DNA of 46,624 nucleotides. Origin: Flammeovirgaceae bacterium (lineage in GTDB: Bacteria > Bacteroidota > Bacteroidia > Cytophagales > Cyclobacteriaceae). Made by a program: the position numbers and the translations under genes. The stretch lies in assembly GCA_023251155.1 (NCBI GenBank), contig JAHEZH010000028.1, positions 1 through 46,624 of the forward strand, given 5' to 3'. Shown here piece by piece: positions 19,677-27,714 of this stretch; position 1 is the first letter of the stretch; each line of letters opens with the position of its first letter. Under the pieces are notes generated by a model that saw only the letters and a program-made list of their open reading frames with translations, was not told the DNA's origin and did not search any database.

Positions 19677-19706
19677 TTAAGACTCTTTTTATTAAGACTC
19701 TTTATT
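19677..19706. repeat. 15-bp tandem duplication across the histone-like gene stop codon
   Basis: Two 15-base units, TTAAGACTCTTTTTA (19677-19691) and TTAAGACTCTTTATT (19692-19706), differ only at their last three bases. The second unit holds the stop codon of the minus-strand gene, and the duplication produces a second in-frame TAA directly after the first. Confidence 0.8.
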
Positions 19707-19871
19707 TTTCAATTCCTGAACTTCAGCTCTGATGGCCTGCGCAATGGCTTTCAGGTCTTGCATACCCTTACGAACACGGGTTCCTGCTGCACTATTCGCT
19801 TTGTTATAAAACTTGTCAGCATCACCTTCCAGGGAAGCAATCAAGGCTTTGAGTTCTTCAAATTTTTTCAT
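19692..19871 (-). CDS. Histone H1-like small basic protein (Bacteroidota type)
   Basis: This protein has 59 residues from the ATG at 19871: MKKFEELKALIASLEGDADK, then FYNKANSAAGTRVRKGMQ and helical LKAIAQAIRAEVQELKNKES. The segment DKFYNKxNxAAGTRxRKGMQxLK is the hallmark of the small histone H1-like (Hc1-related) proteins of Bacteroidota, thought to be nucleoid-associated. A longer reading frame from 19934 exists, but the extra residues do not resemble the family, so the shorter start is preferred. It lies 88 bases downstream of the oxoamine synthase on the same strand and faces dapA across a bidirectional terminator. Its tandem TAA TAA stop arises from a 15-bp duplication. Confidence 0.88.
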   Translation of the reverse strand: MKKFEELKALIASLEGDADKFYNKANSAAGTRVRKGMQDLKAIAQAIRAEVQELKNKES

Positions 19872-19949
19872 TTTTATGGGATGTTTAGTTGAAAAAAGGT
19901 TGTTTTCGTATGCCAATTTAAAGAAAACCTTCAAAAAACAAGCCTGAAA

Positions 19950-19968
19950 GCGCTTTTTTTTAAAGCGC
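19950..19968 (-). terminator. Hairpin at the end of the oxoamine synthase gene
   Basis: GCGCTTT (19950-19956), TTTTT loop, AAAGCGC (19962-19968) forms a 7-bp stem that contains the gene's stop codon (19960-19962). On the minus strand the hairpin is followed by CAGGCTTGTTTTTTG, so the T-run is displaced; a weak terminator or attenuator ahead of the histone-like gene. Confidence 0.45.
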
Positions 19969-21216
19969 CTTCGTTACCGAAACTAACTCTTCCTTGCGGT
20001 AGAAACCTTCATCCAGCTTTGTCTTCAGTGCTGAAAACGCGGTTAAAGTACGTTCTACATCTTCCATAGTATGGGCCGCGGTAGGTATAATGCGGAACAT
20101 GATAACATCCTTAGGAACAACAGGATAGATCACCACGGAGCAGAAAATACCGTAGTTCTCACGCAAGTCCATCGACATGTTTGCCGCCTCTCCTACTCCA
20201 CCCTTAAACAGAACCGGTGTAGGAGGTGTTTCTGTTTCATTGATAGCAAACCCTCTTTCCTTCAATCCGGTCTTGATTGCTTTCATAATGGCCTTCAGGT
20301 TGGTACGCAGTTCAGGATGCTTCTTAAGCAGCTCCAGACGCTTCAAACCGCCAATAACCAGCGGCATTGGCAACGATTTGGCGTAAATCTGTGAACGCAC
20401 GGTATAGCGCAGGAATTTCAAAATCTTCTTCTCTCCAGCTACAAAGGCACCAATGCTGGCCATGGACTTGGCAAACGTAGAGAAGTACAAATCCACCTGA
20501 TCCTGTACTCCTTGTTCTTCACCAACACCCGCTCCGGTTGGGCCCATCGTTCCAAAACCATGTGCGTCATCTACAAACAATCGGAAATTGAATTTCTTCT
20601 TCAATGCAACTACCCCTCTCAGGTCGCCCATGTTACCCGACATGCCGAAAACGCCTTCGGTAATCACCAGAATACCTCCCCCGGTTTCATTGGCGAGCTT
20701 GGTCGCACGTTCTAACTGTTTCTCAAGGCTATCCATATCATTGTGTGTGTACACAAAGCGCTTGCCCATGTGCAAACGAACCCCATCAATGATACAGGCA
20801 TGTGATTCTGCATCATAGACAATGACATCCTTGCGGCCAACGATGGCATCAATGATTGACACTACGCCCTGGTAACCGAAGTTGAGCAACATCGCGTCTT
20901 CTTTCTTGACGAATTCCGCCAGTTGTTTTTCCAGTTCGATATGATATTTGGAGTTACCCGACATCATGCGGGCACCCATTGGGTAACCTAAACCGAATTC
21001 AGCAGCAGAATCGGCATCCGCTTTACGTACTTCAGGGTGATTAGCTAATCCCAGATAATTGTTAAGGCTCCAGTTCAATACCTTCTTACCGTTAAAGATC
21101 ATGTGAGGGCCAATCTCTCCTTCCAGCTTAGGGAAAAAGAAATAATCATCAGGAAGATGTGAATACTTGGCCAGCGGACCAGCCTCCATTTTTAGCTTTT
21201 CGAATAAATCAACCAT
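19960..21216 (-). CDS. PLP-dependent alpha-oxoamine synthase (serine palmitoyltransferase/cysteate acyltransferase-like)
   Basis: This 418-residue fold-type I enzyme belongs to the family that condenses an amino acid with an acyl thioester and releases CO2 (KBL, BioF, SPT, HemA). Motifs seen are NNYLGLANHPEV, the LLNFGYQG loop, DAESHACIIDGVRL with the PLP-stacking His, FVDDAHGFGTMG with the cofactor Asp, and Lys250 in STFAKSMASIGAF as the Schiff-base lysine. Overall it resembles bacterial serine palmitoyltransferases more than BioF or KBL. In Bacteroidota such enzymes start sphingolipid synthesis from serine or sulfonolipid (capnoid) synthesis from cysteate; the substrate cannot be decided here. 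No tdh, bio or lipid genes are adjacent. A 26-base leader follows a perfect -7 element at 21249-21256. Confidence 0.85.
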   Translation of the reverse strand: MVDLFEKLKMEAGPLAKYSHLPDDYFFFPKLEGEIGPHMIFNGKKVLNWSLNNYLGLANHPEVRKADADSAAEFGLGYPMGARMMSGNSKYHIELEKQLAEFVKKEDAMLLNFGYQGVVSIIDAIVGRKDVIVYDAESHACIIDGVRLHMGKRFVYTHNDMDSLEKQLERATKLANETGGGILVITEGVFGMSGNMGDLRGVVALKKKFNFRLFVDDAHGFGTMGPTGAGVGEEQGVQDQVDLYFSTFAKSMASIGAFVAGEKKILKFLRYTVRSQIYAKSLPMPLVIGGLKRLELLKKHPELRTNLKAIMKAIKTGLKERGFAINETETPPTPVLFKGGVGEAANMSMDLRENYGIFCSVVIYPVVPKDVIMFRIIPTAAHTMEDVERTLTAFSALKTKLDEGFYRKEELVSVTKAL

Positions 21217-21248
21217 TATTTTGTGCTTTTTCGAGGTTTAAATTGTGG

Positions 21249-21256
21249 CAAAGTTA
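21249..21256 (-). promoter_or_regulatory. Putative -7 element (TAACTTTG) for the oxoamine synthase
   Basis: The minus strand reads TAACTTTG, a perfect TAnnTTTG, 33 bases before the ATG at 21216. No clear -33 element at the expected spacing. Confidence 0.5.
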
Positions 21257-21331
21257 AGAAAAAACGCTAAAAAAATGACGCATAAATACTGATATTATTC
21301 AAATTAATCGGTGTGGATTGATTTTAAGACC

Positions 21332-21339
21332 TATTTTTG
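21332..21339 (+). promoter_or_regulatory. Putative -7 element (TATTTTTG) for the biotin carboxylase gene
   Basis: TATTTTTG matches TAnnTTTG perfectly and lies 76 bases before the ATG at 21415. No TTTG at the usual -33 spacing. Confidence 0.4.
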
Positions 21340-21414
21340 TTTGTTAACACGGAATTCATCCGACTTCAACAGCAGTGATGTCTTGAATTTCATTCACCCA
21401 TTGATTTACAAATC

Positions 21415-22920
21415 ATGCCTTCTATAAAAAAACTTTTAGTAGCCAACCGTGGCGAAATAGCGCTTCGCATCATGCGCAGTGCTAAAGAGATGGGAATCAA
21501 AACCGTAACGGTGTATAGCGAAGCCGATCGTCAAGCATTGCATGTTCGCTTTGCGGATGAAGCCGTTTGCATTGGCCCACCTTCTTCATCCGAATCGTAT
21601 CTGCGCATGGAAAAAATTCTGGACGCTGCTGCCCAAACCGGTGCACAGGCTATTCATCCGGGATATGGATTTCTATCGGAGAATGCCGTGTTCGCGAAGA
21701 AAGTCAAAGAGGCAGGTTTACTCTTCATCGGCCCTTCGGCCGAATCCATTGAGTTGATGGGAAGTAAGCTGGGTGCCAAAGCCGCGGTTGCACGGTTCAA
21801 TGTACCACTGGTGCCCGGCACGGCAGAACCGATCTCCGATATCAGCAAGGCCAAGAAAATAGCAAAAGACATTGGCTACCCGGTATTGATTAAAGCAAGC
21901 GCAGGAGGTGGCGGAAAAGGCATGCGCATCGTTGACAAAGAGAGTGAGTTCGATGAACAGATGGAGCGTGCGGTAAGCGAGGCGAAGTCTGCCTTTGGTG
22001 ATGGATCGGTGTTCATTGAAAAATACGTGACCCAACCACGCCATATCGAGTTCCAGATTTTTGGCGATCAGCATGGCAACGTGGTGCACCTGTTTGAGCG
22101 TGAATGTTCCATTCAGCGCAGGCATCAAAAGGTAGTGGAAGAAGCTCCCTCCTCATTGCTTACTCCGGAATTGCGTAAACAAATGGGTGAAGCGGCCGTG
22201 AATGCGGCCAAGGCTGCTAACTATTTCAATGCAGGCACCATCGAATTCATCATGGATGCGGATAAGAATTTCTATTTCCTGGAAATGAATACACGCCTTC
22301 AGGTAGAGCATCCGGTAACGGAACAAATCACCGGCATTGACCTGGTGAAATTACAAATCAAAATTGCGGAAGGAGAGCCACTCCCTTTCAAACAGGAAGA
22401 TTTGAAAATCAATGGACATGCTATTGAAGTACGTGTGTATGCCGAAGATCCTTCCAATAATTTTCTTCCTGATATCGGAACATTAAAAACCTACAAGCGC
22501 CCACAAGGGCATGGCATCCGTGTGGATGATGGCTTTGAACAAGGCATGGCCATTCCCTTTTATTATGACCCGATGATTGCAAAAATGATCTGCCATGATG
22601 AAACGCGGGAGAAAGCAATTGGCAAAACAATACGTGCCATTGAAGAGTACGAAATCACCGGACTGGAAACCACGTTAGGTTTTTGCAGGTTTGTGATGAA
22701 CCATCCGGCCTTTCGTTCTGGTCATTTTGATACGCAGTTTGTTGAGAACTACTTTAAGCCGGAAGTCCTTTTGCCTTTGGCCGACAAAACGGAAGAGGTA
22801 ATTGCGGCTGCCCTTGCCGTGTTTGTATCGGAATCAATAACCGCGCAACAGAAAGCACCTCCTGCACCGGTCACAACCGAGAGCAAATGGAAGAAAAACA
22901 GATCGATCATTACGGGTTGA
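21415..22920 (+). CDS. accC: Biotin carboxylase (acetyl-/acyl-CoA carboxylase subunit)
   Basis: This ATP-grasp enzyme carboxylates biotin on a carrier protein with ATP and bicarbonate, supplying an acetyl-CoA or propionyl-CoA carboxylase. The 501 residues contain the N-terminal domain (KKLLVANRGEIALRIMRSAKEMG), the glycine loop KASAGGGGKGMRIV, then ECSIQRRHQKVVEEAPS and FLEMNTRLQVEHPVTEQ with catalytic Glu and Arg residues. It is longer than the about 450-residue E. coli AccC, with a C-terminal Lys-rich tail (KWKKNRSIITG) that I recall from Bacteroidota acyl-CoA carboxylase subunits. No biotin carrier or carboxyltransferase gene is adjacent, so it acts with subunits encoded elsewhere, and acetyl- versus propionyl-CoA specificity stays open. 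Confidence 0.92.
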   Translation: MPSIKKLLVANRGEIALRIMRSAKEMGIKTVTVYSEADRQALHVRFADEAVCIGPPSSSESYLRMEKILDAAAQTGAQAIHPGYGFLSENAVFAKKVKEAGLLFIGPSAESIELMGSKLGAKAAVARFNVPLVPGTAEPISDISKAKKIAKDIGYPVLIKASAGGGGKGMRIVDKESEFDEQMERAVSEAKSAFGDGSVFIEKYVTQPRHIEFQIFGDQHGNVVHLFERECSIQRRHQKVVEEAPSSLLTPELRKQMGEAAVNAAKAANYFNAGTIEFIMDADKNFYFLEMNTRLQVEHPVTEQITGIDLVKLQIKIAEGEPLPFKQEDLKINGHAIEVRVYAEDPSNNFLPDIGTLKTYKRPQGHGIRVDDGFEQGMAIPFYYDPMIAKMICHDETREKAIGKTIRAIEEYEITGLETTLGFCRFVMNHPAFRSGHFDTQFVENYFKPEVLLPLADKTEEVIAAALAVFVSESITAQQKAPPAPVTTESKWKKNRSIITG

Positions 22921-23025
22921 AGGTTAATCGTATAAACGTCAAGGAATCCCGATCATGCATTTCACTCTTGTGCCTTCTTCTTTTCACCAATAACGTAGTA
23001 ACTCCTAATTTTAAACTCCACCCGC

Positions 23026-24327
23026 GTGGCCGATATACGACCTCTTCGCCCCTGGCGCTACAACAATCAGCTGACTTCCTCCATCGAAGAACTCACCTCT
23101 CCCCTTTTCGATGTAGTATCGGATAAGCAACGTAAAGCACTTTATCAGAACCCGTTCAACTCTATTCATCTTTCAGTACCCAAAGGTGATGATGCGGCCC
23201 GCCAGGCCGCTTTGCTTTTGGAGCAATGGAAAGCAAACCATACGATACAGCAGGATCATTTGCCCGGGATTTATGTTTACTATCAGTACTTCCAACTGGC
23301 GGGTTCACCAAAAGAATATTGCCGTAAGGGCTTCATTTGCCATATACGCACCTATGACTGGGAAGACCGGGTTATTCTTCGTCATGAAAATACAATACCC
23401 AAAGCAGTCAACGACCGGATTGAATTACTAAAACAAACCCAGCTTCACAGCAGTCCTACGCACGGACTGTACACGGATACGTCTTTTGAGCTGGAAGCAT
23501 ATATGGACGAAGCGATCACCCATCCACTTTACGAAACAGAAGATTACCAGGGCGTAAAAGATGTGTTAGCCGTGATTCAGGATGGCGAAGTAATTCAGAA
23601 ATTCATGAAGGTCATCCGCTCGAAGCAAATCATACTTGCTGACGGACATCATCGCTACGAAAGCTCGCTTATCTATAAAAATCAAAAGAAAGAAAGTAAT
23701 CCCCTTCATACCGGCGAAGAAGGATATAATTTCCACCTGATGTACCTGACCAATACCGAGGCCGGGGATTTGCGCATACTTCCTACCCATCGGTTGATTT
23801 CGAACCTGGCTCATTTTAATGAAGAGCAGATCATCCAAAAACTACACCATGATTTTATTGTCAAAGAAACCGAAGAATCAGACACCATCAATGAAATCAT
23901 CACCGGCAAACAGTGGGCCTTCGGCTTGATCTTGAAAGACAAGGCATTCAAGATCAGGCTGAAACCCGAAGCGCTGGCAACCATGACCTGGAATTTTCCG
24001 GAAGAAATAAAAAAGCTCGACCTTACCGTGATGCACTATTTCATTATCGAAAAAGTGCTGGGTATCTCCGGCAAAGATCAGCGCAAATCAGAATCGATCC
24101 AGTTTGAAAGAAGTTTTTCAGAATGCCGCAACAAGGTAATGAAAGGCGAAGCGCACCTGGCCATTATTACCAACGAAGTATCGATCGAAGAAGTGAAGCG
24201 GGTATGTGATAGCGGTTATACCATGCCACAGAAGTCCACGTATTTTTATCCTAAAGTGATTTGTGGATTTTTATTCAGCTCTATTAAAGAAGAAGAATTT
24301 CAATCACCGGTTTATTCTCCATTTTAA
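23026..24327 (+). CDS. DUF1015 family protein
   Basis: This 433-residue cytosolic protein belongs to the widespread DUF1015 family, whose function is not established. Family signatures are the N-terminal ADIRPLRPWRYN, the SPLFDVVSDKQRKALYQNP stretch and the conserved ILADGHHRYESSL near residue 205. The C-terminal part (GYTMPQKSTYFYPKVICGF) is also typical. Translation is placed at GTG 23026 because family members begin M-A-x-I-x-P-F/L, and no ATG fits. A TAATTTTA box at 23006-23013 (one mismatch to TAnnTTTG) lies just upstream. The maf gene follows after 3 bases and a CPBP gene after that, so the three genes probably form one operon. In other genomes DUF1015 often lies near serine-biosynthesis genes, which are not here. 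Confidence 0.85.
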   Translation: MADIRPLRPWRYNNQLTSSIEELTSPLFDVVSDKQRKALYQNPFNSIHLSVPKGDDAARQAALLLEQWKANHTIQQDHLPGIYVYYQYFQLAGSPKEYCRKGFICHIRTYDWEDRVILRHENTIPKAVNDRIELLKQTQLHSSPTHGLYTDTSFELEAYMDEAITHPLYETEDYQGVKDVLAVIQDGEVIQKFMKVIRSKQIILADGHHRYESSLIYKNQKKESNPLHTGEEGYNFHLMYLTNTEAGDLRILPTHRLISNLAHFNEEQIIQKLHHDFIVKETEESDTINEIITGKQWAFGLILKDKAFKIRLKPEALATMTWNFPEEIKKLDLTVMHYFIIEKVLGISGKDQRKSESIQFERSFSECRNKVMKGEAHLAIITNEVSIEEVKRVCDSGYTMPQKSTYFYPKVICGFLFSSIKEEEFQSPVYSPF

Positions 24328-24330
24328 ACT

Positions 24331-24897
24331 ATGAATTTCAATCGCCCGCTTATTCTGGCCTCCAGTTCGCCCCGAAGACAATACCTGATGAAGGAAGCCG
24401 GATTCAATTTCACTATTGAAAAACCAGAGGTAGAAGAAGATTTTCCGGCTACACTGCCTGCCGATCAGGTAGCCAAATACCTTGCCTTAAAGAAAGCCGA
24501 ATTCTTTCGTCCGCGAATTCATGACGAAGTGATCGTAACAGCCGATACGGTTGTCATTATCAATTCCATGATCCTCAATAAACCGGCCGACCGTATTGAA
24601 GCCATCTCTATGTTATCCATGCTATCGGGGAAAACCCATTTGGTGATGACGGGGGTTTGTATTCTCTCCAAAGAGAAAGAAGAAAGCTTTGATGACACTA
24701 CGGAAGTGACCTTTAAAAAACTGACACAGGCCGAAATCGAGTTTTACGTAGACCACTATAAACCTTACGACAAAGCCGGTGCCTATGGAGCGCAGGATTG
24801 GATCGGTATGGTGGCCATTGAGAAAATCGTGGGTTCGTACTTCAATGTGATGGGGCTGCCTATCCACAAAGTACATGCTCACCTGACGGATTTCTGA
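24331..24897 (+). CDS. maf: Maf-like nucleoside triphosphate pyrophosphatase
   Basis: Maf proteins hydrolyse non-canonical or pyrimidine NTPs to monophosphates and pyrophosphate, and affect septation when overproduced. The 188-residue protein carries the family signature ILASSSPRRQYLMKEAGFNF at residues 8-27, then VIVTADTVVIINSMILNKP (catalytic Asp of the TADT motif), the MLSGKTHLVMTGVCI segment and YDKAGAYGAQDWIG. The KPYDKAGAYG motif suggests the YhdE-type dTTP/UTP pyrophosphatase subgroup rather than YceF. It starts 3 bases after DUF1015. Its TGA shares one base with the next ATG (TGATG overlap at 24895-24899), indicating translational coupling. Confidence 0.93.
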   Translation: MNFNRPLILASSSPRRQYLMKEAGFNFTIEKPEVEEDFPATLPADQVAKYLALKKAEFFRPRIHDEVIVTADTVVIINSMILNKPADRIEAISMLSMLSGKTHLVMTGVCILSKEKEESFDDTTEVTFKKLTQAEIEFYVDHYKPYDKAGAYGAQDWIGMVAIEKIVGSYFNVMGLPIHKVHAHLTDF

Positions 24898-25811
24898 TGA
24901 AGAAGTTCGTGAAGCTTCTTGTGGATCACGTTAAAGAAGATTTTCACGCCGCGATCTATCTCTCCGTTGCCCTCTTTATCACCATCGGATTAGTCATCAA
25001 CTTCAGTATTGATTTAGAGAATACCCACATCGACCGGCCGCTCAATAATCCCCTTCGGATAGTATGGTATTTTCTGCTTTATTCCCTGGCGTACTATGGA
25101 ACCGTTTTCATCATCCATTATTTCAGGAAGCTTCGTTTTATCAGTGATGTTACCTTTTGGAAAGTCTCATTATTCGGAATAGGTGTTCTTTCTTTGCACC
25201 GAGGGTTTCCTTATGCCTATACGATAGTGCGTTTATTTATTGACGATTACAACGTGGCCAGCTGGATGTACCATACCTTCTCCAATCTGACGTGCATTGT
25301 GTTCATCACCCTTCCGTTATTGTTTTATGCCCGCACCCGCTACCAAGACCGGCTTGGTTTGAATTCGGCATTCACGGTAAAGCCTTACCTGCTTTTGCTA
25401 GTGCTTATTATTCCGCTGATAGCCGTCGCTGCATTTGAAAAGGGATTAGGCACCTATTACCCCACCTATAAATTTCAGGAGGTAGCCGCATTAATCGGGT
25501 GGGATTCGTGGATACCGGTAGCGGTGTATGAAACTGCCTATGCGGTTGATTTCTTCAATGTGGAATTATTCTTCCGCGGATTTTTAGTTATCGGATTAAG
25601 TCACCTCATGGGGAAAGAAGCCCTGCTGCCCATGGTGGCAACCTATTGTTTCCTTCATTTCGGGAAGCCATTGGGAGAAGCGATAAGCTCTGTATTTGGA
25701 GGATACCTGCTGGGAGTCATTTCACTCTACACCAGAAATATATGGGGAGGAGTCATTCTGCATATTGGTATTGCCTGGACCATGGAGATCGCTGCTTATG
25801 CGTTTAAGTAA
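24897..25811 (+). CDS. CPBP (CAAX protease-like) family membrane protein with altered catalytic motifs
   Basis: This 304-residue polytopic membrane protein has about seven hydrophobic segments. The last 90 residues match the CPBP/Rce1-like abi domain. Motif 1 reads VELFFRG (Glu223, Arg227), so the first Glu of the canonical EExxxR is Val222. Motif 2 has His254 in YCFLHFG, with Tyr rather than Phe four residues before. Motif 3 has His289 in ILHIGIAW, with Ala293 in place of the usual Asn of HxxxN. Loss of the first Glu and the Asn suggests a weak or inactive protease, perhaps a scaffold. It overlaps maf by one base and probably belongs to the DUF1015-maf operon. Its substrate is unknown. Confidence 0.78.
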   Translation: MKKFVKLLVDHVKEDFHAAIYLSVALFITIGLVINFSIDLENTHIDRPLNNPLRIVWYFLLYSLAYYGTVFIIHYFRKLRFISDVTFWKVSLFGIGVLSLHRGFPYAYTIVRLFIDDYNVASWMYHTFSNLTCIVFITLPLLFYARTRYQDRLGLNSAFTVKPYLLLLVLIIPLIAVAAFEKGLGTYYPTYKFQEVAALIGWDSWIPVAVYETAYAVDFFNVELFFRGFLVIGLSHLMGKEALLPMVATYCFLHFGKPLGEAISSVFGGYLLGVISLYTRNIWGGVILHIGIAWTMEIAAYAFK

Positions 25812-25878
25812 TCCCAATCCGAGTTATTCCTGAGTGAAGCTCTCCGGTTAAAAAGAGAAAAGAAGGGCAAGAATCTTG

Positions 25879-27000
25879 TTACACCAAACTTCTGTAAATA
25901 TTCATCAGCTCCGATGCGATCACTTTCGGCTCGAATCGCTGAATGTATTGCTGACTGCGTAACACCCGTTGTTTGACATTGGCCTCATTCCGCCAGACAT
26001 CAAGGATAGCAGAAGCCAGGTCTTCCGGTGAATGGGGATCGATGTACAAACAATCTGCACCTCCTGCTTCTGCAAAGCAGGATCCTTTTGATGAAACGAC
26101 GGGCAATCCGGATGCAATGGCTTCCACGATGGGAATACCAAAACCTTCAAAGAAAGACGGATATACAAACGCACGGGCCGATTGGTAAATGAGAGGAAGA
26201 TCGGTAAACGATGCGTTATGAATAAACTGAACCTGGTCGTTTAGCTTATTGGCTTGTATAAACTGATTCAGTTCCTGCTGATAGGAAGTAGCACGGCCTG
26301 CCACTACCAGTGTTACTTTCTCTTGCATCAACGCCAGTGCTTTCAGAATAAGCAATGCATTTTTTCTTGATTCGATGGTACCCACATTCAAAATGAACTG
26401 GTCAGGCAGATGGTATTTCTGTTTTACAGATTGAATCTGCTCCTGCGAATATTTTACATGAAACACGGGATGACACCCCTGGTAGATCACTTTTACTTTC
26501 TTCGCATCCGCTTTCAGAAAATCAATCACATCACGGGCCGTTTGTTCACTTACGGCGATGATCTGGTCTGCACTTTCACACGCTTTCTTAAACTTAAAAT
26601 CATAGATCGCTCTGTCGACAGGCTTGTAAAATGCAGGATAGCGCTTATAAATCACATCGTGAATGGTGACGATGGTTTTTAAGCCGTTGGGTTTCGTTAC
26701 GGGAAGTTCGTTACTCAAACCATGAAACACCTGTACCTGATCCCTGGCGGCTACATTGCCCAGACAGTATGATCTCCATACGCCTCCCAATTTTGCCTGC
26801 AAGCCGTGAGGCTTCTTTAGGCTGATCGTGTTCTGATGAAAAAAAAACTCCGTATCGGAGCTGGACTTTATTTTTGGCGAGTAGAGCCGGTATTCATTGT
26901 CAGGGTAATGATCGGCCAGGGCTTTGACTACAAAGCGGCTGTAGTTGCCCAACCCGGTAAAGTTGTTGAACAGCCGCTTTGCATCAAATCCTATTTTCAT
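25879..27000 (-). CDS. Glycosyltransferase family 4 (GT-B) protein
   Basis: This 373-residue GT-B enzyme probably transfers a sugar from a nucleotide donor to a lipid-linked or surface glycan. The N-terminal half holds the acceptor domain ([20 protein letters not shown]). The C-terminal half has the donor site: [12 protein letters not shown] near residue 200, [13 protein letters not shown], and the EX7E motif in [20 protein letters not shown], all typical of GT4. There is no signal peptide or membrane segment, so a peripheral cytoplasmic position is likely. Its ATG overlaps the stop of the pyrophosphatase gene by 4 bases (26997-27000), so the two are translationally coupled. No other glycan gene is adjacent, so the product cannot be named. 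Confidence 0.9.
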   Translation of the reverse strand: MKIGFDAKRLFNNFTGLGNYSRFVVKALADHYPDNEYRLYSPKIKSSSDTEFFFHQNTISLKKPHGLQAKLGGVWRSYCLGNVAARDQVQVFHGLSNELPVTKPNGLKTIVTIHDVIYKRYPAFYKPVDRAIYDFKFKKACESADQIIAVSEQTARDVIDFLKADAKKVKVIYQGCHPVFHVKYSQEQIQSVKQKYHLPDQFILNVGTIESRKNALLILKALALMQEKVTLVVAGRATSYQQELNQFIQANKLNDQVQFIHNASFTDLPLIYQSARAFVYPSFFEGFGIPIVEAIASGLPVVSSKGSCFAEAGGADCLYIDPHSPEDLASAILDVWRNEANVKQRVLRSQQYIQRFEPKVIASELMNIYRSLV

Positions 27001-27533
27001 TTCGTATACACTTGCTGATACAAGTTAATGCCTTCTTTGATGATTTCCATTGCCTTATCGCGCGACTGGAATTCATCCACAACTACTTTCTTGTTCTCCA
27101 ATGTTTTATAGTTCTCAAAGAAGTGCTTCAATTCAACACGGAAATACTCCGGCAAATCGGTCACATCATTGATGTGGCTCACGCTCACGTCATCAGCCGC
27201 TACAGCAATGATCTTATCATCGGCTTCGCCCTTGTCAATCATACGCATCACACCAATTACTTTGGATGGCACAATACACAATGGAACTACGGAAACCTGG
27301 GTCAGGATAACAATATCCAAGGCATCATGATCTTCGCCCAGGGTCTGAGGGATGAATCCATAATTGAGTGGATAGTACATGGATGCATAAAGAACGCGGT
27401 CCAGCTTAATCAAACCACTGTCTTTATCTACTTCATATTTGGCACGTGATCCTTTCGGGATTTCGATAATACCGTTTACAAATTCAGGAGGATTATCTCC
27501 GGTGGAAACCTCATGCCAGGGATGCTTAATCAT
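26997..27533 (-). CDS. ppa: Inorganic pyrophosphatase (family I, soluble)
   Basis: This enzyme hydrolyses pyrophosphate to two phosphates and so pulls biosynthetic reactions forward. The 178 residues match family I length. Active-site elements are [20 protein letters not shown], the [11 protein letters not shown] segment and the metal-binding triad in [11 protein letters not shown] (D-x-D-x-x-D, the DGDPxD region of E. coli), then [21 protein letters not shown] family I enzyme fits the upstream position to a glycosyltransferase, whose reactions depend on nucleotide-sugar supply, though this pairing may be incidental. A perfect -7 element lies at 27556-27563, giving a leader of about 16 bases. 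The gene ends in a 4-base overlap with the glycosyltransferase. Confidence 0.96.
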   Translation of the reverse strand: MIKHPWHEVSTGDNPPEFVNGIIEIPKGSRAKYEVDKDSGLIKLDRVLYASMYYPLNYGFIPQTLGEDHDALDIVILTQVSVVPLCIVPSKVIGVMRMIDKGEADDKIIAVAADDVSVSHINDVTDLPEYFRVELKHFFENYKTLENKKVVVDEFQSRDKAMEIIKEGINLYQQVYTK

Positions 27534-27555
27534 ATCATTCGATTTTTAGAGGGCG

Positions 27556-27563
27556 CAAAGATA
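27556..27563 (-). promoter_or_regulatory. Putative -7 element (TATCTTTG) for ppa
   Basis: The minus strand reads TATCTTTG, a perfect TAnnTTTG, 23 bases before the ppa ATG. No TTTG seen at the -33 position. Confidence 0.5.
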
Positions 27564-27643
27564 AGCAAGAAGTATATGTTTTAAGATGGGAGAAATGGAA
27601 GGATTACGGAATATCAACTCTTGATGAAGTTTATAAAAGCAAA

Positions 27644-27694
27644 CAGGCAGCTGATAACGTTTGCAATCCATGATTACCGGTTATCAACTGCCTG
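27644..27694 (-). terminator. Hairpin terminator after the adaptor gene
   Basis: CAGGCAGCTGATAAC (27644-27658) pairs with GTTATCAACTGCCTG (27680-27694), 14 of 15 positions complementary, with a 21-base loop. On the minus strand it follows the adaptor stop by about 20 bases and is trailed by TTTGCTTTT, fitting a Rho-independent terminator for the tolC-adaptor operon. Confidence 0.7.
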
Positions 27695-27714
27695 TAGCAG
27701 CTAAAAAATATTAT

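Noticed and set aside
25812-25878. Terminator between the convergent CPBP and glycosyltransferase genes
   Set aside because: Only 5-bp pairings (for example CAAGA-TCTTG) without a T-run could be found.
26979-27449. Plus-strand ORF of 156 residues over ppa
   Set aside because: The minus-strand frame is an intact pyrophosphatase with its metal-binding motif; the plus frame has no family match.
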